Positions 45,632 to 53,560 of a DNA stretch of 64,000 nt are shown here, piece by piece. The position numbers and the translations under genes are program-made. The notes under the pieces were generated by a model, which worked only from the letters and a program-made list of their open reading frames with translations, had not been told where the DNA came from and searched no databases. Location: assembly GCA_963710205.1 (NCBI GenBank), contig CAVPZG010000005.1, positions 558,001 to 622,000 of the forward strand. The letters are read 5' to 3'. The number at the start of each line of letters is the position of its first letter. Position 1 is the stretch's first letter. This stretch comes from Pacificimonas sp963710205 (GTDB lineage Bacteria; Pseudomonadota; Alphaproteobacteria; Sphingomonadales; Sphingomonadaceae).

Positions 45632-46105
45632 ATGCCGGACCTAGACGTAAATTTCGACCCGATCACCGTGAACAGCGGGCCGGTGACCATCGATATCCAG
45701 GGCCTCGACGATCTGAGAATTCGTTTCCCGGATACGATAGCGACGGAAACGGAACTGACGCTTCGTGTGCCCGACCCCATCCAGACAGACAGCAAGCTGC
45801 GTGTGGACAGCGCATCGGAACTTACGACGACGTCTGACATAACGACCCGGTCGGACGTCAACACCAATGTCGACCTGCAGCCGGTCGTTCTCGATCAGTG
45901 CCTGCGCCTGTCGCTTGGCCCCTTGCCGCCCACGCGCATCTGCCTGCCCAGCCGCCAGCATGTCGGCTTCAGCCTGTTCGGTATCGAAATTGTCGGTGTC
46001 ACGCTGGAGGGGGAAGCGCGCGTGGATGTCTCCGAACTTCCCAAGCGCCCCTTTATCAGGACCGCCAAAAAGGACGGCGGCCTGCGCGTAAGTCTGGGAA
46101 GATGA
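45632..46105 (+). CDS. Beta-rich protein of unknown function (operon gene 2)
   Basis: 157 residues, not recognised. No signal peptide, TM helix or cysteine cluster (two Cys: DQCLRLSL and TRICLPSR). The first half is a string of alternating polar/hydrophobic segments rich in Asp, Thr and Val (NFDPITVNSGPVTIDIQGLD; TTTSDITTRSDVNTNVDLQ), suggesting repeated beta strands, perhaps a solenoid. The C-terminal part (GFSLFGIEIVGVTLEGEARV) is another sheet. Located 42 bp after PAP2 and 4 bp before the next gene. A structural role is only a guess. Confidence 0.55.
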   Translation: MPDLDVNFDPITVNSGPVTIDIQGLDDLRIRFPDTIATETELTLRVPDPIQTDSKLRVDSASELTTTSDITTRSDVNTNVDLQPVVLDQCLRLSLGPLPPTRICLPSRQHVGFSLFGIEIVGVTLEGEARVDVSELPKRPFIRTAKKDGGLRVSLGR

Positions 46106-46109
46106 GACC

Positions 46110-46921
46110 ATGGCCCCGACCGACCTTGAACTGATCGACTGGCCCGGTGAGACGACATTGCCTGTATCGCCGCGGCGCGGCGCGCTCAGTTTTCCCATGA
46201 CATTGACATCGCTGAAACCGTCCGCAGCGGCTTCCCCGCGCGCCGCAGGTCAATGTCACCGGCGTCAAGCGTGTGGGCGGCGGCAAATCGCCGTCCTTCG
46301 CCGTCAGCGCCGCGCCGCTCGTGCTGACAGGCGGCGACCGGACCGCCAGTGGCGCCATTTCCCTCAGACTGGGCCGCAACATGCCCCCCGGCCGCTACGT
46401 CGCATCGCTGGATATTGCCGGACTGGCGCGCGACGTGTCGTTCGAGGTGGTGGAGGAAGTATCGCTCCGCATCCGCCCCGCGCCCGTTCTGATCGACGCC
46501 GCGCTGACCGGTGCTGGCAAGGCCTCGGCCAGCATTGAAAATCGCGGAAATACGCCACTTCGGATCGACCTTGAGCGGCAGTTATCCGCTGGGCCGCGAG
46601 GAGCCGCTCGCTGCCGGTGTTCCGGACGACAATGGTATCTTCGACATATTGACGACGGCACTCTCCCGCGCGCCGCGTGCCCTGACCCCTGTCGGTACGC
46701 TGACGGTGTCCATGTCCTCAGGTCCGATCAGTCTCGATCCGGGCGCGGTCCGCACCGTGGCCTTCACGGCGGAATGGGATGCCGACCTCGATCCGTCCGC
46801 GCGGTATCGCGCATTCATTCCCGTCTACGCCGCTGAAATCGAAATCGTCATCATCACCGCCACCAAGCCGGAACCAGGCGGGCAGACTGCCACGGCGACA
46901 GGCAAGAAGAAAAGGAAATGA
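46110..46921 (+). CDS. Unknown protein with two beta-sandwich segments (operon gene 3; two frameshifts)
   Basis: About 270 residues if repaired. The protein is spread over three frames: MAPTDLELIDWPGETTLPVS (to about 46200-46245), then VKRVGGGKSPSFAVSAAP and SLRLGRNMPPGRYVASLDIA, then after a change at about 46571-46573 SYPLGREEPLAAGVPD and onwards to KKKRK. Removing one base at 46571-46573 gives NTPLRIDLSGSYPLG. The two middle segments look like Ig-like NEW3-type domains; the last (PISLDPGAVRTVAFTAEW ... ARYRAFIPVYAAEIEIVI) matches the C-terminal domains of the next two genes. A basic tail ends the protein. Two indels in one gene could be sequencing error or real decay. Confidence 0.5.
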
Positions 46922-46923
46922 CC

Positions 46924-47567
46924 ATGCAGACGCAGATCATAAGACAGCCCGCAGCCTCCACGGCAGGAGACGCTATCGCAGCCATGGAGAATATGGCGCG
47001 CGACATGATGAAACCTGGAGCGACGCCTTCGAGAGCTGGCGCGGCGGCATGGAAGGCATGCTGGCAAAAACGGCAAAGCGCCGTGACGCCAGCGGCTGCG
47101 AATGTGACGACGACTGCCAGCCGGATGACTGCCAGTGCGCCTGCTGCGTCGCGGACAGTGATCTGCTCGTCGAGGCGCGCGTCGGCGAACGGCGCGTCGT
47201 CCCCATCGTCATAGAGAATAAATGGCGACGGAAACGCGATATAGAGGTTCAGCTGTCGGACTGGAGCTGCGGCGATGCCCCAGTCACGATCAGCGGCAAG
47301 ATCGTCGATCCCCTGAAATTCACCATCGAGCCCTGCGGCGAGCACAAGCTTATGTTACTGATCGGCATCGAGGGCGAGGGGCGCAGCTCGCCCGGAACAC
47401 CGAACGAGCCGCCGCGCGAAGGCGGCAGGGACGTCGAGCGCTGCGTCGTCTGTTATGCCGACCTGAGGATCAAGGGCTGCGATGTCCGCCCCATCCGCAT
47501 CGCTGTCGCCGTCCTGCCCTGCGATTGCGGCGCTTACCGCGTCGACTGCTGTCAGGCCTGCTGCTGA
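46924..47567 (+). CDS. Cysteine-rich protein with Ig-like domain (operon gene 4; frameshift at 47011-47013)
   Basis: About 214 residues after adding one A to AAA at 47011-47013, giving MARDMMKTWSDAFESWRGG. The ATG 46924 is chosen since AAAGGAA (46911-46917) lies at proper distance; ATG 46918 overlaps the preceding stop and sits too close. N-terminus helical; then a dense Cys knot GCECDDDCQPDDCQCACC (7 Cys in 18 residues), an Ig-like sandwich (VVPIVIENKWRRKRDIEVQL ... FTIEPCGEHKLMLLIGIE) and a tail ending PCDCGAYRVDCCQACC. Eighteen cysteines in all. No signal peptide, so in a reducing cytoplasm metal binding is more likely than disulfides. No family recognised. Confidence 0.55.
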
Positions 47568-48205
47568 TGGACAGGCAAAGCCGAGAGGCGTCTGAAATGT
47601 CCGCGAAAGCCACGGAAGTGGGCGACCTGATCACCAGTCTGGCGCGGCGCTGGGCAGGGCAGCGCGTCAATGCGCTCAACAGCTATCGCCACATTCTCAC
47701 CGATTACGGGACGGGGGCCGCCGATACCCGTAAGACGGCCAGCGCGGTCGCGCGGCTGACGGCGGAGGAAGTCGTGCGCTATCCGGCGGAACTTATGGAG
47801 CTGGCGTCAGACTATGCCAGCGGCGTGGCGAAAATGGCGGGACTGTCACTGACGGCAGGGCAACCTGCGTCATCCTCCGCGCGGCCCGTGCATGATATCG
47901 CGCTGTCGGGCAAGATCGGCGACACTGTGACTGCAGAATTTTTGATTGAAAACCCGCGGGACGAAGATGTTACCATCGACTTTGCCGCGACTGCATTTGC
48001 GAATGATGAGCGTGTGACAAAGGCCAGCCCTGTCTTCGATCCCGGTGCATTCACCATGTCGCCACGCAGCGAACAGAAGGTCGCCATCAAGGCAAAACTG
48101 GACGGACGCACATTGAAGGCAGGGGAACGTTATAGCGCGCAGGCGATTGTGGACGGTTTTGATGACATGGTGCTGCGGTTGAACCTGACCGTGGATCAGG
48201 ATTGA
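47567..48205 (+). CDS. Helical-plus-Ig-like protein of unknown function (operon gene 5)
   Basis: 212 residues. Residues about 15-110 form long amphipathic helices (SLARRWAGQRVNALNSYRHI; AEEVVRYPAELMELASDYAS), somewhat like phasins that coat hydrophobic granules. Residues 120-212 form an Ig-like sandwich: GDTVTAEFLIENPRDEDVT, FTMSPRSEQKVAIKAKL, ERYSAQAIVDGFDDMVLRL, which aligns by pattern with genes 3 and 4. No Cys cluster, no signal peptide. Start ATG overlaps the previous stop (TGATG); ATG 47597 is an alternative. Function unknown. Confidence 0.6.
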   Translation: MDRQSREASEMSAKATEVGDLITSLARRWAGQRVNALNSYRHILTDYGTGAADTRKTASAVARLTAEEVVRYPAELMELASDYASGVAKMAGLSLTAGQPASSSARPVHDIALSGKIGDTVTAEFLIENPRDEDVTIDFAATAFANDERVTKASPVFDPGAFTMSPRSEQKVAIKAKLDGRTLKAGERYSAQAIVDGFDDMVLRLNLTVDQD

Positions 48206-48210
48206 GGAAC

Positions 48211-50334
48211 ATGCCGTCGGACGTCGCGATTGTCACGGACCCGGCGGCTGATCCGCGCCAACTGCTGGACCGCGCCGCCGCAGCACTGGCATTTGACGAT
48301 CATGTCCGCGAGGCGCTGCAATCATGCGGCGAAGGTCAGGGAAACGGTCGGGGCGGCGGCCAGATCGTCATCGTTCCGGCCATGGCGGGCTTTTCCGCAA
48401 ACTCTCCCGCGATGACGAACCCAAAGCTGGTCGAACATCTGATCGACCGGCTATATGACCTTGGTGCGGACTCTGTGATTGTCGGCACGACCGAGGCAAG
48501 TGACGCCCTTTGGGCGGAAAACCGCGACGTCTTCATGCGCGCCGACCTGCTTGGTTATGACTATGTCACGTCCGCAGGCCGGGATTATGACATTGTCGAC
48601 CTGGCGGAGGATGCGGCGGAATCCCCCTTTCCCGCAGACAGCGCCCTTGCGGGCATAGCCCTCTCCACCCTCTGGCAGCAGGCCGCGTGCCGCATCCTCT
48701 TCGCTGCGAACATGACAGACAGTGCCGATGGCTATGCGCTCACGCTCGACACCCTGCTTTCCGTCCTTCCGGGCCGCGACAAGGACTGCCTTTACATGCG
48801 CCAGCGCGATCCCGGTGCCGTCACGCGCGCCCTCCTCGCCGCCGCGCCTGTGGATTTTGCCTTCATTGATGCCGCGGTCAGCAGCCACGGCGAGGGCGGC
48901 GGCATCCGGCCCCTGCCCATCGCCACCAGCACGATCATCGCCGCGCGCGATCCCGTGCTTGCCGATCGGGCGGGCGCGCTGAAAATGGGGCTGGACCCGC
49001 AGGTATCCCGCCTTTGGGCCGGGGCTGCATCCATGGCGGATGCCGGGTGCAGAACCATCGGCAACCTCGCGCCTTATGACGGCTGGATCAACGTACCGCC
49101 GCTGTCGCGCGACGCGGCCAGGCGCAGGCAAAAAGATGCCGCGCTGGACCGCAGCGTCAGACCGCTGCTGCAACAGCTCGACACCAGTCTCTTTCCGTTC
49201 CGCAACGAGGTGAATGGCCGCCTGAACGAAATTCTCGCTCGGCTTCTGCCCGCAAACTCTTCGCAAACAGCCCGCAGTCTCACTCTCATCAACATCCTCC
49301 TCGCCCAGCTCGCGGAGGCGCGCACAGGCTGGCAGGCGATCGGCCAGAAGGACGCTCTGGTCCGCAGCACGGCGCGCCTCAATGTCGATCCGGACAGCAT
49401 CGAGGAAAGTGAGTGGGGCAAGGTCGCGCCCGCACTGACACGGCAGCGGCAATTGCTGGACGGGTGCCATGCGGACGAACAGGGCCTGAGATGGCGCATG
49501 GTGGGCGGTGCGGTGCTGTTCGACTGCGTCCGCCGTTTCCCCGTGCCTTTCGAAGATTTCATCGCTTCGGTCCCCATCCACCGCACCATCCAGTATATGA
49601 ACGACTATATCGGCGGCGAGGCGGTCAGCGTCGCAGGGAACACAGAAGGCCAAGTCACGCGGCAGCTGGAGCGTAACCTCTACCTGCCGCAACCAAACTT
49701 CACTGCCCTTCTTGGCGGGCAGGTCATCGACGTTACAAAGATCGAGACGCTGCACTATCGGGACGGGCACCAGTCCATGGCCTGGCAGACGCTGTTCAGC
49801 GAGAACGGGTCCGCGCTGGCCGACGATGGTCTCGTCACCTTCAGCGGCGTTGGCAACGACACGGTCGTCAGCATCTTCGCGCGGCAGCATTTCCGCCAGC
49901 CGCCACTGATCGAAGCGTTTGACCTGACCCTGTTCCCCGCCCTGCACGCCGCCCTCGTTACAGACGCCTATCACCGCTTTGCCAGCCGCACATTCGCCAA
50001 TCTTGAGGCGGTACTGGAGGGCCGCGATGTTCGCATCGGTCGGCCCAGCGCCCTCATTGACGAGGACGAACCACTCCCCGTCGACAGACTGCTCGCTTTT
50101 GCCGAACGGCTGCGCGACGAGTTGCCTGAGGACTGGGCCGACCGCCTGCGCGCCGGTTTCACGTTCGCGCAAGGCAAAGATCCCGCGCCGGACCTGATCG
50201 ACGCCGACGGGCTGCGCCATTTCAGCTCTACGCGTTCAGCGAACCCAGACTTGTCCGCCAAGCCGCCGATTCTCACCGGCCTGTTCGCCGATTTCAGCCG
50301 CGCCCTGGACGTCGATGCTGGCGCGCGCCCGTGA
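48211..50334 (+). CDS. Large DUF362-like protein (operon gene 6)
   Basis: 707 residues from ATG 48211 (GAGGA just upstream; TTG 48202 possible). The N-terminal 300 residues resemble DUF362: IVIVPAMAGFSANSPA, TNPKLVEHLIDRLYDLGAD, VIVGTTEASDALW and later PIATSTIIAARDPVLADR. The family is sometimes linked to ferredoxin-like clusters, but no CxxCxxC motif is seen here. The C-terminal 400 residues are not recognised; they contain NDYIGGEAVSVA, QPNFTALLGGQVIDVTKIET and helical stretches (PVDRLLAFAERLRDELPEDW). Largest protein of the unknown operon; overlaps the SDR gene by 4 bp. Confidence 0.55.
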   Translation: MPSDVAIVTDPAADPRQLLDRAAAALAFDDHVREALQSCGEGQGNGRGGGQIVIVPAMAGFSANSPAMTNPKLVEHLIDRLYDLGADSVIVGTTEASDALWAENRDVFMRADLLGYDYVTSAGRDYDIVDLAEDAAESPFPADSALAGIALSTLWQQAACRILFAANMTDSADGYALTLDTLLSVLPGRDKDCLYMRQRDPGAVTRALLAAAPVDFAFIDAAVSSHGEGGGIRPLPIATSTIIAARDPVLADRAGALKMGLDPQVSRLWAGAASMADAGCRTIGNLAPYDGWINVPPLSRDAARRRQKDAALDRSVRPLLQQLDTSLFPFRNEVNGRLNEILARLLPANSSQTARSLTLINILLAQLAEARTGWQAIGQKDALVRSTARLNVDPDSIEESEWGKVAPALTRQRQLLDGCHADEQGLRWRMVGGAVLFDCVRRFPVPFEDFIASVPIHRTIQYMNDYIGGEAVSVAGNTEGQVTRQLERNLYLPQPNFTALLGGQVIDVTKIETLHYRDGHQSMAWQTLFSENGSALADDGLVTFSGVGNDTVVSIFARQHFRQPPLIEAFDLTLFPALHAALVTDAYHRFASRTFANLEAVLEGRDVRIGRPSALIDEDEPLPVDRLLAFAERLRDELPEDWADRLRAGFTFAQGKDPAPDLIDADGLRHFSSTRSANPDLSAKPPILTGLFADFSRALDVDAGARP

Positions 50335-51416
50335 AGGCCCTCGTGACAGGCGCGAACGGCCTTATCGGTGCGAACCTGATGCGCGCATTGCTGCGCGGCG
50401 GGCATCAGGCTACCGGGCTGGTCAGGGCGACGTCCGATATCAGCCATATTTCCGCGCTCCCCGTCAGTCTGGCGATTGGTGACGTCAGAGACGAACCATC
50501 GCTGTTCGCGGCCATGTCAGGCTGCGACCTCGTCTTTCACACCGCCGTTCATTTCAGCTATTGGGGGCATGAACCCGCCGACATGCGCAGGACCGCGGTT
50601 GAGGGAACACGCAATGTCATCAGGGCGGCGCAAAAGGCAGGCGTCCGCCGCGTCGTTATCACTTCGTCCTCCGTCACTCTTGGTGCGGGTCATGACCCTG
50701 TCATACGCGATGAAAGCAGCACCGCAGCCGAAGATGACACTGCCGATACAGGCTATATCGGCGCGAAGATCGCCCAGGAAGCAGATGCTGCTGCCTTCGC
50801 CGACGAACATGGCGTCGATATCGTCTTCGCGCTTCCCACCATGAGCGTCGGTGCCTTCGGCAGCGCGCTAGGGCCAAGCAACGGCGTCATCACCAGCTAT
50901 CTGGCCGACCCCCTGAAACTCAGCTGGGCGGGCGGCTGCAATATCGTCGCTGTGGAGGATGTGGCCGAGGGTCATCTCCTGATTGCCGATCGCGGCGAAC
51001 CCGGCGCGCGTTATGTGCTCGGTTCCGAAAATCTGACATGGCTCGACATCCATTCCCGCATCGCCCGGCTTGCCGGGGTCGCGCTGCCGTCAGGCGAAGC
51101 AAGCGCGCTCGCCTGCCAGACGATCGCCGCTGCGGAGGAACTCCGCGCGCTCGTCACGGGTTCGGCTCCCCTCGCAACCCGCGCGCAGGCGGCCATGGTG
51201 GGGCGCTATTACTGGTATGATCACAAGGCAGCGGCAGCGCTCGGCTACTGTCCGCGCGGCGCGGACGACGCTCTTGCCGCCGCCCTCGCATGGCTTGCCG
51301 CCAGCCCGCATGTCTCGCGGGAAACGCGCACCGGAATGCGTCTGGCACGCGGCGTCCACGCCGCGCGCGCCGCGCGGCAGCAGGCGGAACTGGAATGGAA
51401 AGGAAACGCCACGTGA
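50331..51416 (+). CDS. Extended SDR, NAD-dependent epimerase/dehydratase, HpnA-like (operon gene 7)
   Basis: 361 residues. Nucleotide-binding VTGANGLIGANLMRALL at the N-terminus, GCDLVFHTAVHFSYWG, GTRNVIRAAQKAGVRRVV and catalytic Ser/Tyr/Lys as TSSSVTLG and YIGAKIAQE. The overall pattern resembles HpnA and 3-beta-HSD-like reductases acting on lipids or terpenoids. The C-terminal 40 residues are Arg/Ala-rich and basic. GTG start overlaps the previous stop; its stop overlaps the next start. Confidence 0.82.
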   Translation: MKALVTGANGLIGANLMRALLRGGHQATGLVRATSDISHISALPVSLAIGDVRDEPSLFAAMSGCDLVFHTAVHFSYWGHEPADMRRTAVEGTRNVIRAAQKAGVRRVVITSSSVTLGAGHDPVIRDESSTAAEDDTADTGYIGAKIAQEADAAAFADEHGVDIVFALPTMSVGAFGSALGPSNGVITSYLADPLKLSWAGGCNIVAVEDVAEGHLLIADRGEPGARYVLGSENLTWLDIHSRIARLAGVALPSGEASALACQTIAAAEELRALVTGSAPLATRAQAAMVGRYYWYDHKAAAALGYCPRGADDALAAALAWLAASPHVSRETRTGMRLARGVHAARAARQQAELEWKGNAT

Positions 51417-51940
51417 AGGATTTCCACACGCTTGTTGGCGTCCGTCAGCCGCTCGGCATGGTCGCTGCGGCCATTCGCGACCGTTTGCCGGAAATCGCCC
51501 CCTCGCTGGCCGATGTCACCGGCGTCAGCGTCGTGGACCGGCATGTCGATGACGACGGCAGAACACATCTGGTCAACGAATGGCGCGTCGAACCGAAATT
51601 GCCCGGTGCGCTAAAACAGGCGATCCCGGACGATATGCTCGGCTGGAACGATCATGCCATCTGGAGCGCGGACCTGACGGAATGCACATGGCGCATCGAG
51701 CCGTTCTTCATGCCCGGCGCCATTCGTTGCGGCGGCACGACCAGATTCGAAACTGCCATGGGCGGACGCGGTACGAAGGCGACATTCGCAGGCGATTTCG
51801 AAATCGACCCGTCGGCCCTCGCGAAAATCCCGGCTGCCTGGCGCGGCGCTGCGACATCGGCGATCGAACTCATCGTCGGCACCATGATCCCGCGCAATTT
51901 CCGCAAAACCATGGAAGCCGCAGCCGCGCTTTCGGACTGA
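51413..51940 (+). CDS. SRPBCC/START-like protein (operon gene 8)
   Basis: 175 residues from GTG 51413. Alternating strands (HLVNEWRVEPKLPG; CTWRIEPFFMPGAIRCGGTT; GTKATFAGDFEIDP) and a long C-terminal helix suit a helix-grip fold that binds a hydrophobic ligand, so a lipid or polyketide-like cargo is plausible. No catalytic residues can be named. Last gene of the operon; beyond it lie about 120 bp and a large hairpin. Confidence 0.6.
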   Translation: MKDFHTLVGVRQPLGMVAAAIRDRLPEIAPSLADVTGVSVVDRHVDDDGRTHLVNEWRVEPKLPGALKQAIPDDMLGWNDHAIWSADLTECTWRIEPFFMPGAIRCGGTTRFETAMGGRGTKATFAGDFEIDPSALAKIPAAWRGAATSAIELIVGTMIPRNFRKTMEAAAALSD

Positions 51941-52059
51941 GATACGGTGAGCGGAAAGGAAGACAGCCGAAACAGCGGATATCGGCCAGGCGCAGGATTT
52001 GAAGCGAGATCAAAAGGTATGTAACCTTCTTTCTCTTCCATTTTCGCGTCGTAAAAGAT

Positions 52060-52120
52060 TGGCGATTGGGGACTTTACAAACCCGTGTTTGAGGAGGGCT
52101 TGTAAAGTCCCCAATCGCCA
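52060..52120. repeat. Long near-perfect inverted repeat (hairpin)
   Basis: Arms 52060-52084 and 52096-52120 pair over 25 bp with one mismatch (21 bp perfect at the outer side), loop of 11 nt. Starting TGGCGATTGGGGACTTTACA. There is no T run, so it is not a typical intrinsic terminator, although it lies between the convergent SRPBCC gene and the pseudogene. It could be a processed hairpin, a MITE-like element or fused ends of an IS. Confidence 0.9.
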
Positions 52121-52152
52121 TTCAGTGAGACCGTTGCTTAAGATTGAAATGA

Positions 52153-53361
52153 TCAAGATTTGCCAAGCAGGTTCACGAACGGCCCGCGGCTCGAATGGCT
52201 CTGGTCGGTGAGATCGTCGGAATAGCGGGTTTGATTTTACCCGACCCCGATCTTCAGATTGTCGCCCAGATGGCGGTAGATCGCACCAAGATAGCCCCAC
52301 CGGTCGCTACCCGCGAGCGGGGTCGACAGATAGCGCGCTTCGCCCACCAGATCCCAGTTGCGCACGACGTGATAGTCCATGCGCACGATCCCAAGATGGG
52401 TATCGCTCTTCACGAACCGGTCGCTGTCGCGTCCCAGCGAAACCTTGCCCTGACGATAGCCCTATTTCAGGCCCAGCGTCAGATGCTGCGACAAATCGAA
52501 ATTGAAATCGACATTGGCGACCTTGCTGACCTGTTTCGGCAATTCGATCGTGCCGCCGCCCGTGACCTGCCCCACCGGGCCGAGATCGCGGAAACAGGTG
52601 AGCCGGACCAGCCCGTTCACCCGTTCGTTTTCAACCGGGCGGAAGGCCATGCCGACCACAGCTTTTACGAAGTTCGCCGCATTGACCGACGGACTGCCTT
52701 CGTCGGCGAAGGCAAAGTTCAGCCGGCCGATCGCGCGCCAATCCGGATCGACCGCGTAGTCGAGAGAATTGCGGAACAGCCACACGGTCTGCTGCCGGTC
52801 CGGGCCGCGGTCGGAACGGACCTCGACTCCCGTTCCGGCACGAACCTTGTCGGTCGTATAACCAACCGTCAGCGAGGCGGCGGTGCGTTCGAACAGGCCG
52901 GATCTACAGGATATCGGACGGGTTGAAGGTGGTTCCGTTACGGTAAAATCCGAAACCGTCTGGGTGGCGATGTTGACCCGGGAATACAGGGTCGCCGTCC
53001 GTTTCAGCCACAGATTGCCGGCACCGTCCCCGTCGCCCGAATTGCTGATCAAGCCCAGATTGTTCAGTACATCGAGCGAACCATCAGAGTGGAGCCGCAC
53101 CAGGTTCCGCGACTGCATCCCGTATATGAAATTGTCCTGCGTATTGTATCCGATGGCATTGTAGGCCGCTTGCCGCATGCCGACGGGCCGATAGCTGGAT
53201 GTCAGCGGATCGAAGCTTTGCAGCAGTCCGGCTACGACCTGATATATGGAACCGTCACACGCGAAGGGAGCGGCCATGGCCGGCGTTGCGACCGACGCAA
53301 GCAGCGCGGTCAGCCCTGCTGTTGCCGTTCGAGACCCTGCTTTGCTCGTCCTTCAGACCAT
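52153..53361 (-). pseudogene. Outer-membrane-type protein remnant with three internal stops
   Basis: One continuous 403-codon frame. After ATG GTC comes TGA (53353-53355), then a signal peptide (TAGLTALLASVATPAMA), a DUF6923-like domain (CDGSIYQVVAGLLQSFDP; AYNAIGYNTQDNFIYGMQS) and, from about 52930, a beta-barrel-like C-terminal domain (LTVGYTTDKVRAGTGVEVRS; YAVDPDWRAIGRLNFAF). A TAG at 52462-52464 and TAA at 52237-52239 interrupt the barrel; sequence continues to SDDLTDQSHSSRGPFVNLL and the final TGA. Full-length relatives, as I remember them, are far longer, so a large internal deletion probably fused the ends. Three stops without frameshifts argue for substitution-driven decay. Confidence 0.8.
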
Positions 53362-53560
53362 CCCGATCGATCTCTTCCTGAAACACGGAAGATCAACCTA
53401 GGTCAGAGTGTGGATAACAAACCGTAAAGTGCCGTCTTTCGTCGGAACCGCTCTGTGCGTTCGCGCTGCAGTTCCCGACCGCTGGCCAGACATCGTCGCG
53501 GCGACGGCTATTCACTCTGGCAGCATGTATCGCGCGCGTCGATGCGTCAGCTTCGCTGTC

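Noticed and set aside
43614..47567. Quinohemoprotein amine dehydrogenase (propeller beta subunit plus Cys-rich gamma subunit)
   Set aside because: The Cys-rich protein is about twice the size of the gamma subunit and has an Ig-like domain; no haem CxxCH subunit and no radical-SAM maturation gene lie in the region.
52060..52120. Intrinsic terminator of the unknown operon
   Set aside because: No T tract follows on either strand and the stem is much longer than usual.
43148..53400. Duplicate of the tRNA-Ser 3' end as an attachment site
   Set aside because: I looked for GTTCGAATCCCAC-like sequence across the island and beyond and did not find a second copy, so precise island ends cannot be given.
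52195..53427. Plus-strand open frames opposite the pseudogene
   Set aside because: They have no recognisable domain and the opposite strand shows clear protein homology patterns, so they are shadows.
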